This document shows, piece after piece, positions 43,838 to 54,673 of a DNA stretch of 64,000 nucleotides; position 1 is the stretch's first letter; every line of letters starts with the position of its first letter. The stretch covers positions 124,001 to 188,000 of the forward strand of contig KV918761.1 of the NCBI GenBank assembly GCA_002049455.2, in the 5' to 3' direction. The notes beneath the pieces were generated by a model that was given only the letters and a program-made list of their open reading frames with translations, was not told the DNA's origin and did not search any database. This stretch comes from Porphyra umbilicalis (taxonomy: Eukaryota; Rhodophyta; Bangiophyceae; Bangiales; Bangiaceae). The position numbers and the translations under genes are program-made.

Positions 43838-45512
43838 ACGGTGAAGACGGCAGCTGACTGGCCTTGGCGTTTGAGGAGTTATGGCGCGTCGCAAAAGAAT
43901 GAACGGATCTGCGAAACGCTCGCAGCAAGTCACAGCAAGTTACGCGAGCTGGGCGCTGTAAAGCTTGCGCAGAAGCTCTCTGCCACACAATTGACAGCGA
44001 GAGAATCAGACAGGAAGACCGGACGCTGCACACCAATATTCGTGTACAGCTGTCACACGTAGATGCGTGTCAGCCACGTAGGAGTCACGTTGTGAGATGG
44101 CCACCGTACGGGGCCACGCTGGCGGCCGCATCCTCTCAGTTGGCGGCGACAGCGACACGGCGCCGCGCAGCAAATCGACGCCGGCGGCGGCGAGCGCACG
44201 CGCCAGCCCAGCCGGAGTGGTCCGGGTGCGTCGAGACTGTCCATGTCCATGGCCGCGTAGCTTGGAGTGGAGGAGGCCCCTAGGACGCTTTATCCCGCCA
44301 TGGCGCCGTCGCGCCCCAAGACTGAGGGGTGCGCTTTGTGGAGCGCCTTGGTAGCCGCCTTCCGCTTGCGGTGATCATCTTCCTCATCCGCGTTGCGCTT
44401 CTGAGCGGCCTCCTGCACTTTCTTGACGCAGGTGTTGAGAGGTCAACAACCAACTACGCCACATGACCGATGTGACTGGCCTGGGTAGCTGAACATCACC
44501 AGTTCAACAGCAGGAGACCGTCATAAACGAAGTATTGCACACCATCTCGGCGGCCGAAACGACAAAGTTGTGCTTGTGGTGGAAGACAAGTTTTCCCTTC
44601 TCGGTGGCTTGTAAAAAAAGAGCCAAGCGAGGCAATCAAAATTCCAGACGTGTGACACACACACTGCGACCCAGTACAGAAGAAGCACGAAAACCTGTCA
44701 CAGTCAGACTACGCTCCAGAACACGCACCAGGCATCGCGCACCCCACAAATTGACTTGGGGCCTTGATTGAATACGTAGTCGCAGCTCTCCTTCTCGTAG
44801 ACCGCCTCGTACTTGATCGTCATTGCCTTGTGTCCGTCCTCGACGCCAAGGTCACAGTGCATGACACAGGCGCCTGCTTGAGTTGAAATGGTCTTGGTGT
44901 GGCGTGAGGTAGCGGTAAACACGGGGTTCTGTTGACTCAGGCGACAGAGGCACTCAATCGTGACCGAATCGCAATTGCGAACATCGTGCTTGGCACCGGC
45001 ATCCTGCGACTGGTGGCCGGAAAACTTTCGCTTCGTAAGAGCCCTTTGCCTCTCTGTCATAGCGCACAGGCGATGAACCGCCCAAGAAGTTCTATAACCC
45101 CTGCTGGAAAGCCATATAATCCCTCACCAACCTCACCCGGCAACGCAACACACCACCACACCCGGCACAGCCACAGTAACCCTGCAACGGCTCAGAGCCG
45201 GCCGCCGGTCTCCCTCTGTGACGTTCAGCGGCGAAGAGGTGAAAGAGCAGTGCGCAGACACCCTGCGGCGAAGAATAATGCTGTAGAAAAGAAGGAGCAG
45301 CCACAAAAATGATCCTGAACCAATTTTCCATTGCAAAACCCGCGTGCACCCTGCGTCGCAGCGTACCGCGCCTGAAAAACCACTCCACGTCAACGTAAAA
45401 GACTCTGAGCGCTTCACTGCTCCCCATGTGGCAGTTATATGGGAACCTGATGAACGCGTAGGGATGCTCCGCGGCAGATGATTGATCTTGCTGACCGACT
45501 GTCCACCACGAT
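43838..45512. other. intergenic; no supported gene
   Basis: Several short frames. The most protein-like is 44704-45060 on the minus strand (SVTIECLCRLSQQNPVFTAT, then DGHKAMTIKYEAVYEKES), 118 codons, without a recognisable domain. It could be an exon of an unknown gene. Nothing else is supported. Confidence 0.35.
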
Positions 45513-47342
45513 CCTGAAAGCCCGCACCTGGGATGGAAAAAGCTGGCGTTCTGGGCAACGATGCGGCCGGCACTTCAACAAAATGGTCGCTCGGACTCAT
45601 TTGTACGCTGGTTCCTGAAACAGTTGGCATGTGCCTGATAGCATCTCTTGTGACGTGAGAGTAGAGCTGCCAGGCGGCCACTACGCGAACAGGAGAGTGG
45701 GCCAACAAAGAGATGCGTCGGATTCTCACGGTCGGAGTCATACGAGCGCCACATAAACATCACGACGGGCCACCAGTGGCCGATGCGTTGTGGAGCGATT
45801 GGTTTGAGGCCCGGTGTCACCCACCCCACACCAACCGTCTGACGGCACACCAGCTCAGCCAAGATGCTAGAACAACTGTCTTTTATCGTTTTCCCTGTAA
45901 ATGCGCGGCCGAAACTACCCCGCTTCCCGTCCCTTCAGCGCAGGAAGTTTCGGGGGGTGCCAGACATGTACGCTGATGGTGTAGAAACCTGTCATTTTTG
46001 CCACCGTGCCCGGTCGTGTTCACTGAAAGCGGGCTGCGCCCATCCTAGAAGCACCCACCGTCGTCGTGGCATTCACCATGTGCACACGGTTGACAATCCA
46101 GGCACCCAGCAAGAGGCTCATTACATCACTCGAGGTGCCCGCATGGCTCAGAACCGAACACTCCTTTGCTCCTACTCGACGCCAGCCATGTTTGCCGACA
46201 ATTAGACAGGAGGGAGCAGACAGCAAAATAGAATACAGCTGCCTCGGTCACAAAGAACCGCAGCCGCATTAATTGTTGTCGTCGTCTCCTTACTCAACAT
46301 TCTTCTCACCATCCAAGGAACAGGAACACCTCGACCACGAGTAAACAATACTGCTTCAACACAGGTAAAGCACGAGGACCGATCTTCCCGCACCGGCCCA
46401 CCATGATCCCGCAGGCCAGGTTCTCGGACGCGTTCACAACCACAGCGGCCTCTCCTCATCCTGCATCTACAGAAACAGCCAGACGCGCATCACGGGAGGT
46501 CTTGAAATAGTCCAGAGAAGTCCTGGAGAGACGATGCGCGCCCGCAAAGGCAACTGTGGCGACGCCTCTCGAACAGCCATGTACACAATAAAAGAACCAC
46601 AAGGTCCTCTAGTGTCGAGTCGTACCGGCGCTCTGTCCATCGATCGTCATCGCACGCGTAGAAGCGTACGGCGCATTGCGGCTGCCCAGGTACGCACATG
46701 AAGAAGTAGTACACGGATGAAGGCTGTAAGCGAAGAGCGGGATCAGGAAGGTGCCTCGACTGTCAACCGTGTGCACATGGTGAATGCCACGACGACGGTG
46801 GGTGCTTCTAGGATGGGCGCAGCCCGCTTTCAGTGAACACGACCGGGCACGGTGGCAAAAATGACAGGTTTCTACACCATCAGCGTACATGTCTGGCACC
46901 CCCCGAAACTTCCTGCGCTGAAGGGACGGGAAGCGGGGTAGTTTCGGCCGCGCATTTACAGGGAAAACGATAAAAGACAGTTGTTCTAGCATCTTGGCTG
47001 AGCTGGTGTGCCGTCAGACGGTTGGTGTGGGGTGGGTGACACCGGGCCTCAAACCAATCGCTCCACAACGCATCGGCCACTGGTGGCCCGTCGTGATGTT
47101 TATGTGGCGCTCGTATGACTCCGACCGTGAGAATCCGACGCATCTCTTTGTTGGCCCACTCTCCTGTTCGCGTAGTGGCCGCCTGGCAGCTCTACTCTCA
47201 CGTCACAAGAGATGCTATCAGGCACATGCCAACTGTTTCAGGAACCAGCGTACAAATGATTCCGAGCGACCATTTTGTTAAGTGCCGGCCGCATCGTTGC
47301 CCAGCACGCCAGCTTTTTCCATCCCAGGTGCGGGCTTTCAGG
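45513..47342. repeat. large nearly perfect inverted repeat (about 0.6-kb arms, 0.64-kb spacer)
   Basis: The left arm, about 45513-46107, is repeated as its reverse complement at about 46751-47342. Identity is about 99 percent by eye over nearly 600 bases. It begins at CCTGAAAGCCCGCACCTGGG and runs to CATGTGCACACGGTTGACA. The same short frames therefore appear twice on opposite strands, including one with a small Cys/His cluster (ETCHFCHRARSCSLKAGCAH) whose role is unknown. The spacer (46108-46750) is single copy. Flanks outside the arms differ, and no clear target duplication was found. It could be a Foldback-type element, or an inverted duplication. RNA from it would fold into a long hairpin. 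Confidence 0.92.
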
Positions 47343-48964
47343 CCCTTCGTAGAGAGTTGGTCAGGAAGAGCACTCGGATAGTCGGCGGTTCTGCCCACTC
47401 GCTTTTTCGGGATACTTCTTGGTAACTTCGTGGCGACACAGGCGCGAGCTGTGTCGCCAAAAAGTCGCCAACGGGGGCAAAAAAGAGAGTCATACGGTGG
47501 ATGCAAGGGGGTACCCAAGCAAACGAATAGCTAACCGGTTTTTCCGAGTTCAGGCATAATCTACGAAACACATTTACCACTGATTTTGGGTGAATGTTTC
47601 AGTACTATTTGGCGGATGCAGATTTGTTGATCCTATTTAGTGGCAATCAATGACTGACACGCGACCAACCATACCAGGGGGACGTGCTGGGGCGGCGCCC
47701 CCCGCCGACGCCACGCCGCCGGTGCCGCCCCCCACCTTGCCGCCGGCCGCGGCCACCGTCGCCCCGCCGGCGCCCGACGGCGGCCGGCCGCGCCGAGGCA
47801 CCGTCGCCGAGTCGCCGCCGCCGAGTTTCTGTCCTCTTCGGCTGCCACGGCGCCGCCTTGCGCGGGGTGCCTGTCGCCTGTGGGCGCGATATCCGCGGCA
47901 GCCGCCGCGGCGCCTCCCCATGCCGCCGCTGGCGCCCACCCCTCACCCGGGGTCGACGCGGCGCAGGCGACGCCGCCCCCCCCCCAGCCGCGCGCACCTC
48001 CTTGGCCGCCAAGACTACCGCCGCTGCCCCGCCTCTGTCGCCTCCCGCCGCCGCGGCTTGCCGCCGCCACCGCAGACGCAGCGCACCTCCCCAGCACTCC
48101 GCTCCCCCCCGCGCGCAGACAACGCGCCAGCCGCGCCCGCCGACCGCCGCATCGCCGCCGCCCCTTGACGGCGCCGCCGCCTTGCGCATTGGCGGCGGCA
48201 GCGGTGACGCGTGGCGGCGGCGGCCGACGCCGACGTAACGCCCGACACCGCCTCGGCTTGCCACCGCCGCCGCCGACACCGCGCACCCCCCCCGCACGTC
48301 GACCCCCCTCGGCCCCCCCGCGCCGACAACGCGGCAGCCACGGCCGCCGACCGCCGTATCGCTGCCGCCCCTTGCCGCCGCCGCCGCCTTGTGCATTGGC
48401 GGCGGCGGCGACGACGCGTGGTGGCGGCGACCGACGCCGCCGCAACGACCGACACCGCCACGGCTTGCCGCCGCCGCCGCCGACACCGCGCACCCCCCCC
48501 GCACGTCCGCCCCCCCCGGCTTCCCCGCGGCGGGAGACCGCCGACGCGATCCTGCTCCTTGCCGCCGCCGCTACTTGCCGCCTAATCGCAGCCGGCGGCG
48601 GACCGCGGCAGCACTCTGAGTCGCGGCCACCGCCCGAGCTGCGGGGGCGGGAGATGGCCACCGGCCGCCAGGGGTGCCCTTCGCGGTTGCCGGTGGTGAC
48701 GGTTGGAGCCTCTCCCGCCCCCCAAAGTGCTCTGAAGGCATTTATGGTGAAGATGTCACCGCCAACCAATCATATTGCTGGAACCACAAGGGTAAACGAG
48801 CAGAACAATGAGGACATGGCTCTCATCCAATGAAAATCGTCTCAGCGCACCTCGCCGAAGGGCAAAAACACGGTCAGTGTCAGAGTCCCTCTGACACTGT
48901 CATCGCAGTGCGGCACCAGCCAATCAGAGGCAGAATTCACCGGCACGATTGCTATGATACTGCT
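47343..48964. other. GC-rich region with a 207-bp repeat; no supported gene
   Basis: 47343-47640 is empty, AT-richer DNA. 47642-48760 is extremely GC-rich and open on both strands. The minus-strand frame of 378 codons (47633-48769) is Gly/Ala/Arg-rich and carries the 207-bp repeat listed separately. 48760-48964 shows nothing. No domain is recognised. Confidence 0.4.
48000..48570. repeat. 207-bp tandem repeat, about 2.7 copies
   Basis: GCATTGGCGGCGGC recurs at 48186 and 48393, 207 bases apart. Surrounding blocks (CACCGCGCACCCCCCCCGCAC, GACAACGCG) repeat with the same offset. Being divisible by three, it keeps a 69-codon repeat in frame on the minus strand. Confidence 0.75.
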
Positions 48965-49350
48965 GCTGGCCCAATTCTGTCGTGGTGGACTGAGACTGGG
49001 ACTGACTGCGAATAAGGGCCTACAATTGGCTTAGAAGCGCTGTCAGACGCGACTTCAGCCAATACCACGTGCGGGTTCGTGACGAAGGCCATGCACAGAC
49101 GAGAAGTCACTGTTTTCATACCCTGCAACCGGATCATCTCCGCTCCGAGTCCAGATCGTGCCGTGATCCGCAGAATTCTCACTGTTTGCCATAGAGATAT
49201 GCAAAACTGCTGAGATGCTGATGTGCGATTCCAAAAACGTATAAGCACATCGGTGCTGTGAGAAGGACAGAGTCGGTCCCAGGGGGTCATGTGATCGGTA
49301 GAACACAGTCAGTCCCAGTCCCAGTCCCAGTCCCCCAGGACAAAAATGGG
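48965..49350. repeat. imperfect inverted repeat around a (CAGTCC)n tract, possible MITE
   Basis: Left: TGTCGTGGTGGACTGAGACTGGGACTGACTG (about 48978-49008). Right, on the other strand: TGTCCTGGGGGACTGGGACTGGGACTGGGACTGACTG (about 49307-49343), with extra copies of a 6-bp unit. Outside these blocks TGCTGG...CCCA is also shared. About 300 bases lie between. No target duplication was established. Confidence 0.4.
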
Positions 49351-49399
49351 CAACCAGCAATAGACGGCGGTGGCCGGTCTGCTGCTGTACTTACCATTC

Positions 49400-49536
49400 C
49401 GTGCTGACAGTGATCTCGCCTGAGTGCACCAGGGGCGAGGCCCCTCCTGAATTCGTGAAATTGCATCATTACAGTGATACGCAAGCCTGGGACTTGGCCG
49501 TGTCAGCTTGATTCTCGTTGCCTTAGCCGTTGGACA
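49400..49536 (-). repeat. dispersed ~130-bp repeat, copy B
   Basis: Inverse copy of 43710-43837, slightly longer. See copy A for the shared blocks. Confidence 0.75.
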
Positions 49537-50640
49537 TGCCACCCGAACCGTATAATTGTGTCACCAGATCCCCGACGTGCCATTCCAAGTCGAAGGGTGC
49601 GGCTTCGATGGGGCACCACACTGTGTCGCCCTTAAATCGCTTGAAAGTAACCAAAGAAGCGCGATGGCAGAACCGCCGACGATCTCGCTTGCCACGCACG
49701 CACGTCCATTTTGTCCGTGAGGAGGAGCGTGAGGGGGGACAAAATGGGTGCTGACGGGTGGGCACGGCGGGATGGACCTGTGAATGAAGGGCGGCTTGTT
49801 GTCGAACTGGATGCACCGTATTTTCTGTCGGGCGCACGACAGGTTGCGTCGTCGCCGGCATTGCTTTGGTTTTTTCGGTTGTCGGTGTCTGGGCTATTGC
49901 GCGTGGGCGCAGGCCGGCCGCTACTGAGCGCATCAGCTGTCTCTCCGATGATCTCATGGCTCGCACCACGCAGGACACTGTGCTCTCGTCTCGAGTCGCA
50001 GAGATCTGTTGTGGCCTGTGTAGCATATATTAGCCCGCAATTGGCAAATTGCCACCAGTAGCCTTCTTGACTGGCCAAAGCCCACGTACTGTGCGAATTG
50101 ACCTGCGGCATGCCCTTCGGGGGGTTACTTCCGCATTGTTCATTTTTACTGTTTGTTTGCTTGCCTGTCTTATCTGTCTGACGGCACTCATTACGACCGC
50201 TTGTGATCCTACAGTCGATCGACCACTGCCCTCGTTTGTACTAAATCACCATGGGTCCGGGGTCGCCGTCGTGGGCACAACCCGGCTCCCCATCGGATGC
50301 CCTTCAACTAAAGGTCTTTCTTCCTCGATGCGACGGCGATAAAACTCGCTGTATTTCTTGGCTACAGTCGGTCCCAATACGCTGGTTATTGAGCCAACGT
50401 TGAATATACCACATTTGATGCAGCAGCAGGGGATACCCTCGCCTTCATCGTGCCTCGCGGCGCGGTGTTCCCAAGAACTTTCTCGCTGCCTCGTGGCATT
50501 GTGACGGTGTCGATACAGTCGCTTGGCGCGCGGGGCGTTTGTTATCGACTTGTGGGTGTGGTGCCGGGGGCACCACGGTTGTGATCTTGGACGTTGGCGC
50601 GCGCAGTATTTGCCAAGTCGGAACACTTTGTTCAGGTACC
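49537..50640. other. no supported gene; probably the 5' end region of the older Ty3/gypsy relic
   Basis: The sequence up to GGTACC at 50640 joins directly, once the solo LTR and its duplication are set aside, to the gag-like region of the relic. At least the last part therefore belongs to that element's leader. TGGTGCCGGGGGC (about 50561) would fit a primer-binding site. No matching LTR pair was found, so the outer end of the relic is unknown. Confidence 0.4.
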
Positions 50641-51414
50641 TGTGACAACACGCTCAGCCCACCCCACCGAGTTGGGGGGAGGGCGAGCCAAACCGTGTCG
50701 CCGGGTAGTCCTGTCGGGGAATACCAGCCCCGGAAGGAAACTCCGAAGAGCACACACGCACGGCGTCGACCGGGGGAAGGCGCCCCGAGCGACAAACACG
50801 AGTTGTGTGACCGGAAGTTTACTTGCCCACGTCGAAGGCCTCGAGGCCACACTCACGCCTCGCCCTCTTATCCCGTCCGTTCCCCTCGGACCCTCAGAAA
50901 ACCCTCCTCAGACACCCTCAAAGGACCCTCGGAGAACCCTCCTCAGATACCCTCAAAGGACCCTTGGAAAACCCTCCCCTCCGGACCCATGGGGGCGGTC
51001 TCAGCGGAGGACGGCCGAAGCTTCGAGTACCGCCTTGAGTAAAGGTGGGGGAAGGGTGCTACGTGACACCCTTGCGGCGCCCCGGGGTCAGGGGCGCGAA
51101 GTAATATAAGTCAATAATCCAAGTCGGGATTACACAAAATTAGGCCCTTAACTGGGGGCCCACCCGGGGAGTTACTAGTTCCAGGGAAGTCTCGAGATCG
51201 CGGTTATGGTTGGTGACCCACGGGGTGATCACAAATGGATCGCCACCGGAACGACTCGAAACATGCGGAACTTAGGCAAATTTGACCTGAACGGGTTTGA
51301 CGGTGGTCGGGAATTGTAGTGGATCCTGACCGACCGGTGCTTCGGATCGGCTTACCCCCTCGTGACTGGAAGAGGGCCCCGTGCCGAGGCCTGACAAGCA
51401 GTAATGCTGTCACA
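50641..51414 (-). mobile_element. solo LTR, reverse orientation, related to the 10950-21826 element
   Basis: Starts TGTGACAACACGCTCAGCCC (the reverse complement of the LTR 3' end) and ends GCTGTCACA. It is flanked by a perfect 5-bp duplication GTACC (50636-50640 and 51415-51419). The first 500 bases match the LTR of the complete element closely, including copies of the 35-bp unit. The part corresponding to the LTR 5' end is much more diverged. A solo LTR forms by recombination between the two LTRs of a full insertion. It sits within the leader of the older Ty3/gypsy relic. Confidence 0.88.
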
Positions 51415-53920
51415 GTACCAGTATGTCTACTGGTGGAGCCCGCGGCAATCGGCGCGTCGGAGACGGCAAGCTGGCAGCTGGCTACCGGCCGCCGGGGGAG
51501 GGACAAGGCAATCCTGCCGCCTCCGACGCCCCAACGGACGGTACTCCTACTCCTCCCGTCCCTGCAGATCGAGCCGCCTCCGGGCAGATGCAGGTGTTGG
51601 AGAACCTGAAAGCGGCCGTTGAAGCACCTCAACGACGCCTGACGGCCCAATAACAGACTATCGAGTCTCTGGCGTGCGCCAATGACAAGTTTGTTGACGA
51701 CGTCGAGGTCCTTCGCAAAGTTGCCTCTTACAAAGAGGAACGCCGGGTGGCTAAGTCTCACCGCCAGTCGGGCGACAAGACCAAGATCGTCAAGAAGACA
51801 AGCAAGGTAACAAGAGGAAAGTCCGTCCGCAAGGACGAATCAGATAACGCCGTGTCTTCCTCATTTTCGATGATTCTGCCTCTTGGTCAAACCCGACGTC
51901 GTCGGACGACGACAACCCCAACGCGACGGACACATCCTTTTCGGAAGATGGCCACGGGCTGCCAGGCTCGCCGTCGCCCCCAAGTGGGTCCTTGCAGAGC
52001 GAAAACTCAAGCGAGTCGGACGCAACAGCGCGCAAGCGGACAGCGACCTTAACCAAGCGGAAGGAGCGACTTGATAAAGCTGTCAGGATCAAAGTGATCC
52101 GGCCGGCTCATAGCCGCTTCAAGACTCTCCTGGACTACATGACGTCCTTCCTCATCCGAAATCAACTTACGTACACGCCTACAGAGGCACAAAGGTCGCA
52201 CCGTCTCAACTATCGTCTGGATGGAGGGTTCCAAGGGCAACAGCAGTTCACAGGAGCTCTGCCCTTGGGCATCTTCACGTTCTTGACGACATTTCGCCGC
52301 GCGTGCGACGCGGCTGGGCTGACGCACAGTCAAGCCCTTTTGCTTATGGTCTTCGGACTAGCCGGCAATGCCAAGATGGCGTTCTCCGATGCGCTTAACA
52401 GCACTCTCGGACGCAAGCGATATGCCATCCGTACATACGCAGATGCCGTCAACTGGCTCCTTTCGAATTACGCGACACACGCACCTATGGCTTTACCAAG
52501 ACATCATTACGATGAAGCAACATGACAATGAGGCGCCCAAGGCCTTCGGTAACCGCGTGGAAACGCAATGCGATCTTCTGAACGGTTTGTTCAACATTCA
52601 AGATGTTAAGGACGTCTTCATCACGGGTCTTGCGGACCATGTGCAAGCGCCCGTACGGGTCTTGAATGACCAATTCCCGGATCGAACTCTATCAGAGACT
52701 GTTGCTACCGCCCAGTCTCACTGAGACGACACCAGCAAGCTGCGCTTCGACCTCAAAACGACCCGCCCAACGGCGATCAAAGTCGCCTACGCGACACAGG
52801 ACCAGCGGACGACGACGGAACGAACGTTCGCACCGGTTAACACCCCGCCGCCCCCTCGAGGCACTGTCACGCAAGCCAACCGAGCTGACATCTGTGACAA
52901 CTGTAGCAAGCCGGGCCAATTAGCTGCACAATGTGCCGGGCCTTATCGCCCTCGCGAACGTCGCCAATTGCCTGTCGGCGCTCATGCCATTGCAGATGGC
53001 GATACATAGGACGACGCGATCGAGCATCCGGCCGAAGCCGTTGAGGACTCGAAAAACGCCTAGGTCGGGTGCCCGACTTAGGGTTGCCCGGCGGGACGCG
53101 TAAGCGTACAGTCAAAAGATTGTTGCGCCGTGACTTACGGCACTACGAGATCGCCGCCACGCTTGGCTCGTGCATGCGTGCGATGCGAAGCTGTTGCCCT
53201 GTCCTGGACACGGGCACCGGGGTGAACGTAGTGCCAACTAGTGTTCTCCCTTCGAACTGGATGGCTGACGCCGAGAAGTTGACCACACTTTCGCGTATCC
53301 GAGATTCAGAAAACAACCGTCTCGTGACGAAGTATGCCATACATCTGTATGTGGACACCGGAGGTGGAAGTCTCTTTGACCGCTTTCTCGTTTCCGAGAA
53401 TGAGTCAGTTCCGTGCTTCCGTTGCATGGAGTTCATTGAACAAAACATCAAGGCGATCTTGCCGCGCTTGCGTTAGATCGTCTGGCAGGAACACGTGCGT
53501 TGCACGAAGGAACTGCCTCGGCCAACGCCGATCTTGGCTCGCCTAAATGACAGTGCCTGGGACCGCCATTGGGATGATGAACACGCGAGAATACGAGCCT
53601 GCAAACGGGTATGTGTCAACACAGACAAAGAGGAGTGGATCATGGCGACATGTGACACCCCAGGTATGATTCCCATCACCCGGAAGGCTCGGTTATGCCT
53701 ACACAACTCAATGGCAGTCGCCCGCGGCCTTGGCATCTTCAAACCCGACGAACCCTTCTTAGTCAAGTTATGCAACCTCGGCAAGGACCAAGTCATTGGC
53801 CGCAAGAACTCAACCTTGGGGTTCGCGAAACGCTTCCACGGGCCGATGTTGTTCGCCATCTTGGATGACGAAAGTCCAGAGGACGGAGCCGATACCTCAT
53901 CGGCCGACACTAGTGGTGAC

Positions 53921-54673
53921 CAGGGGTTGTCAGGATATGCATTCCGGGGCGAAATAGGATACGGATACACGCCGATGCCTTATATCTGATGACGGATAAC
54001 TCCCTTGTCTCAGATTTGGATACGGATACCTGCCTCCCAAACCGGATTATTACGTAGAATATATTCGTATGTGGATACGATTGTCGTATCCGATTATAAT
54101 CGTTTAAGTGCGTCGAACAGCACATTTAGAGCCGGAGAAAGACATCATTCAGACACTCTTCGGTGGCTAAATGACCTTCCAGTACGACGTGACATTCTCA
54201 TGTGATGTGTGCGCCTAAGCGGGCGCGGTGCAGGCGGTTCCCCGCCGTTTTTGTAATCGGTCCTCAGAAGGACCACTCTGAATCTCGTGTCACACTTCGC
54301 TGATAACGCAAGTGGGCCGCGTCGCGTGTTTGAACGGTTCCTTCCGGGTCAAGTGGGCACGTCGCTTGCTGCTGGAACATGTTTGCACATGAATCTCATG
54401 ACTGTCGGAACGTGAAAAGACAGGTCGACTGCGTGTTACCAGAATTCTGCCGGCGCGCGAAGTTAAATTGTCTTGTATATCTCTGTGTTCTGACTCTCAT
54501 ATCTGGGAAACGGATCTGATGTTATCTCGCAACTCTTGTCGGACAGGGTAGATGTATCATCTCCTCTCTTTCTCATAATGCATTTAGGATACGAGTGCTC
54601 GGCGCGTATCCGAAATGGATACGGATGTAATGCATGGATATATTCCTCAGCGACATATCCATGACCTTCCCTG
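53921..54673. mobile_element. non-autonomous hAT element, copy 2 (753 bp), nested in the relic
   Basis: Starts CAGGGGTTGTCAGGATATGC and ends CATATCCATGACCTTCCCTG. It is flanked by GTGGTGAC (53913-53920) and GTCGTGAC (54674-54681), an 8-bp duplication with one later change. Length, orientation and interior (GGATAC motifs, the AACGGTTCC and TTACCAGAATTCTGC blocks) match copy 1 at 5311-6062. It is non-coding. It interrupts the retroelement between its protease and reverse transcriptase parts. Confidence 0.88.

Noticed and set aside
49385-49520. U1 snRNA-like sequence (ACTTACC, then TGATCTCG, then CCAGGGGCGAGG and ATTGCA)
   Set aside because: There is no Sm site and no consistent stem-loop order. 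The other copy of this repeat lacks the ACTTACC and CCAGGGGCGAGG parts, so the likeness is probably chance.
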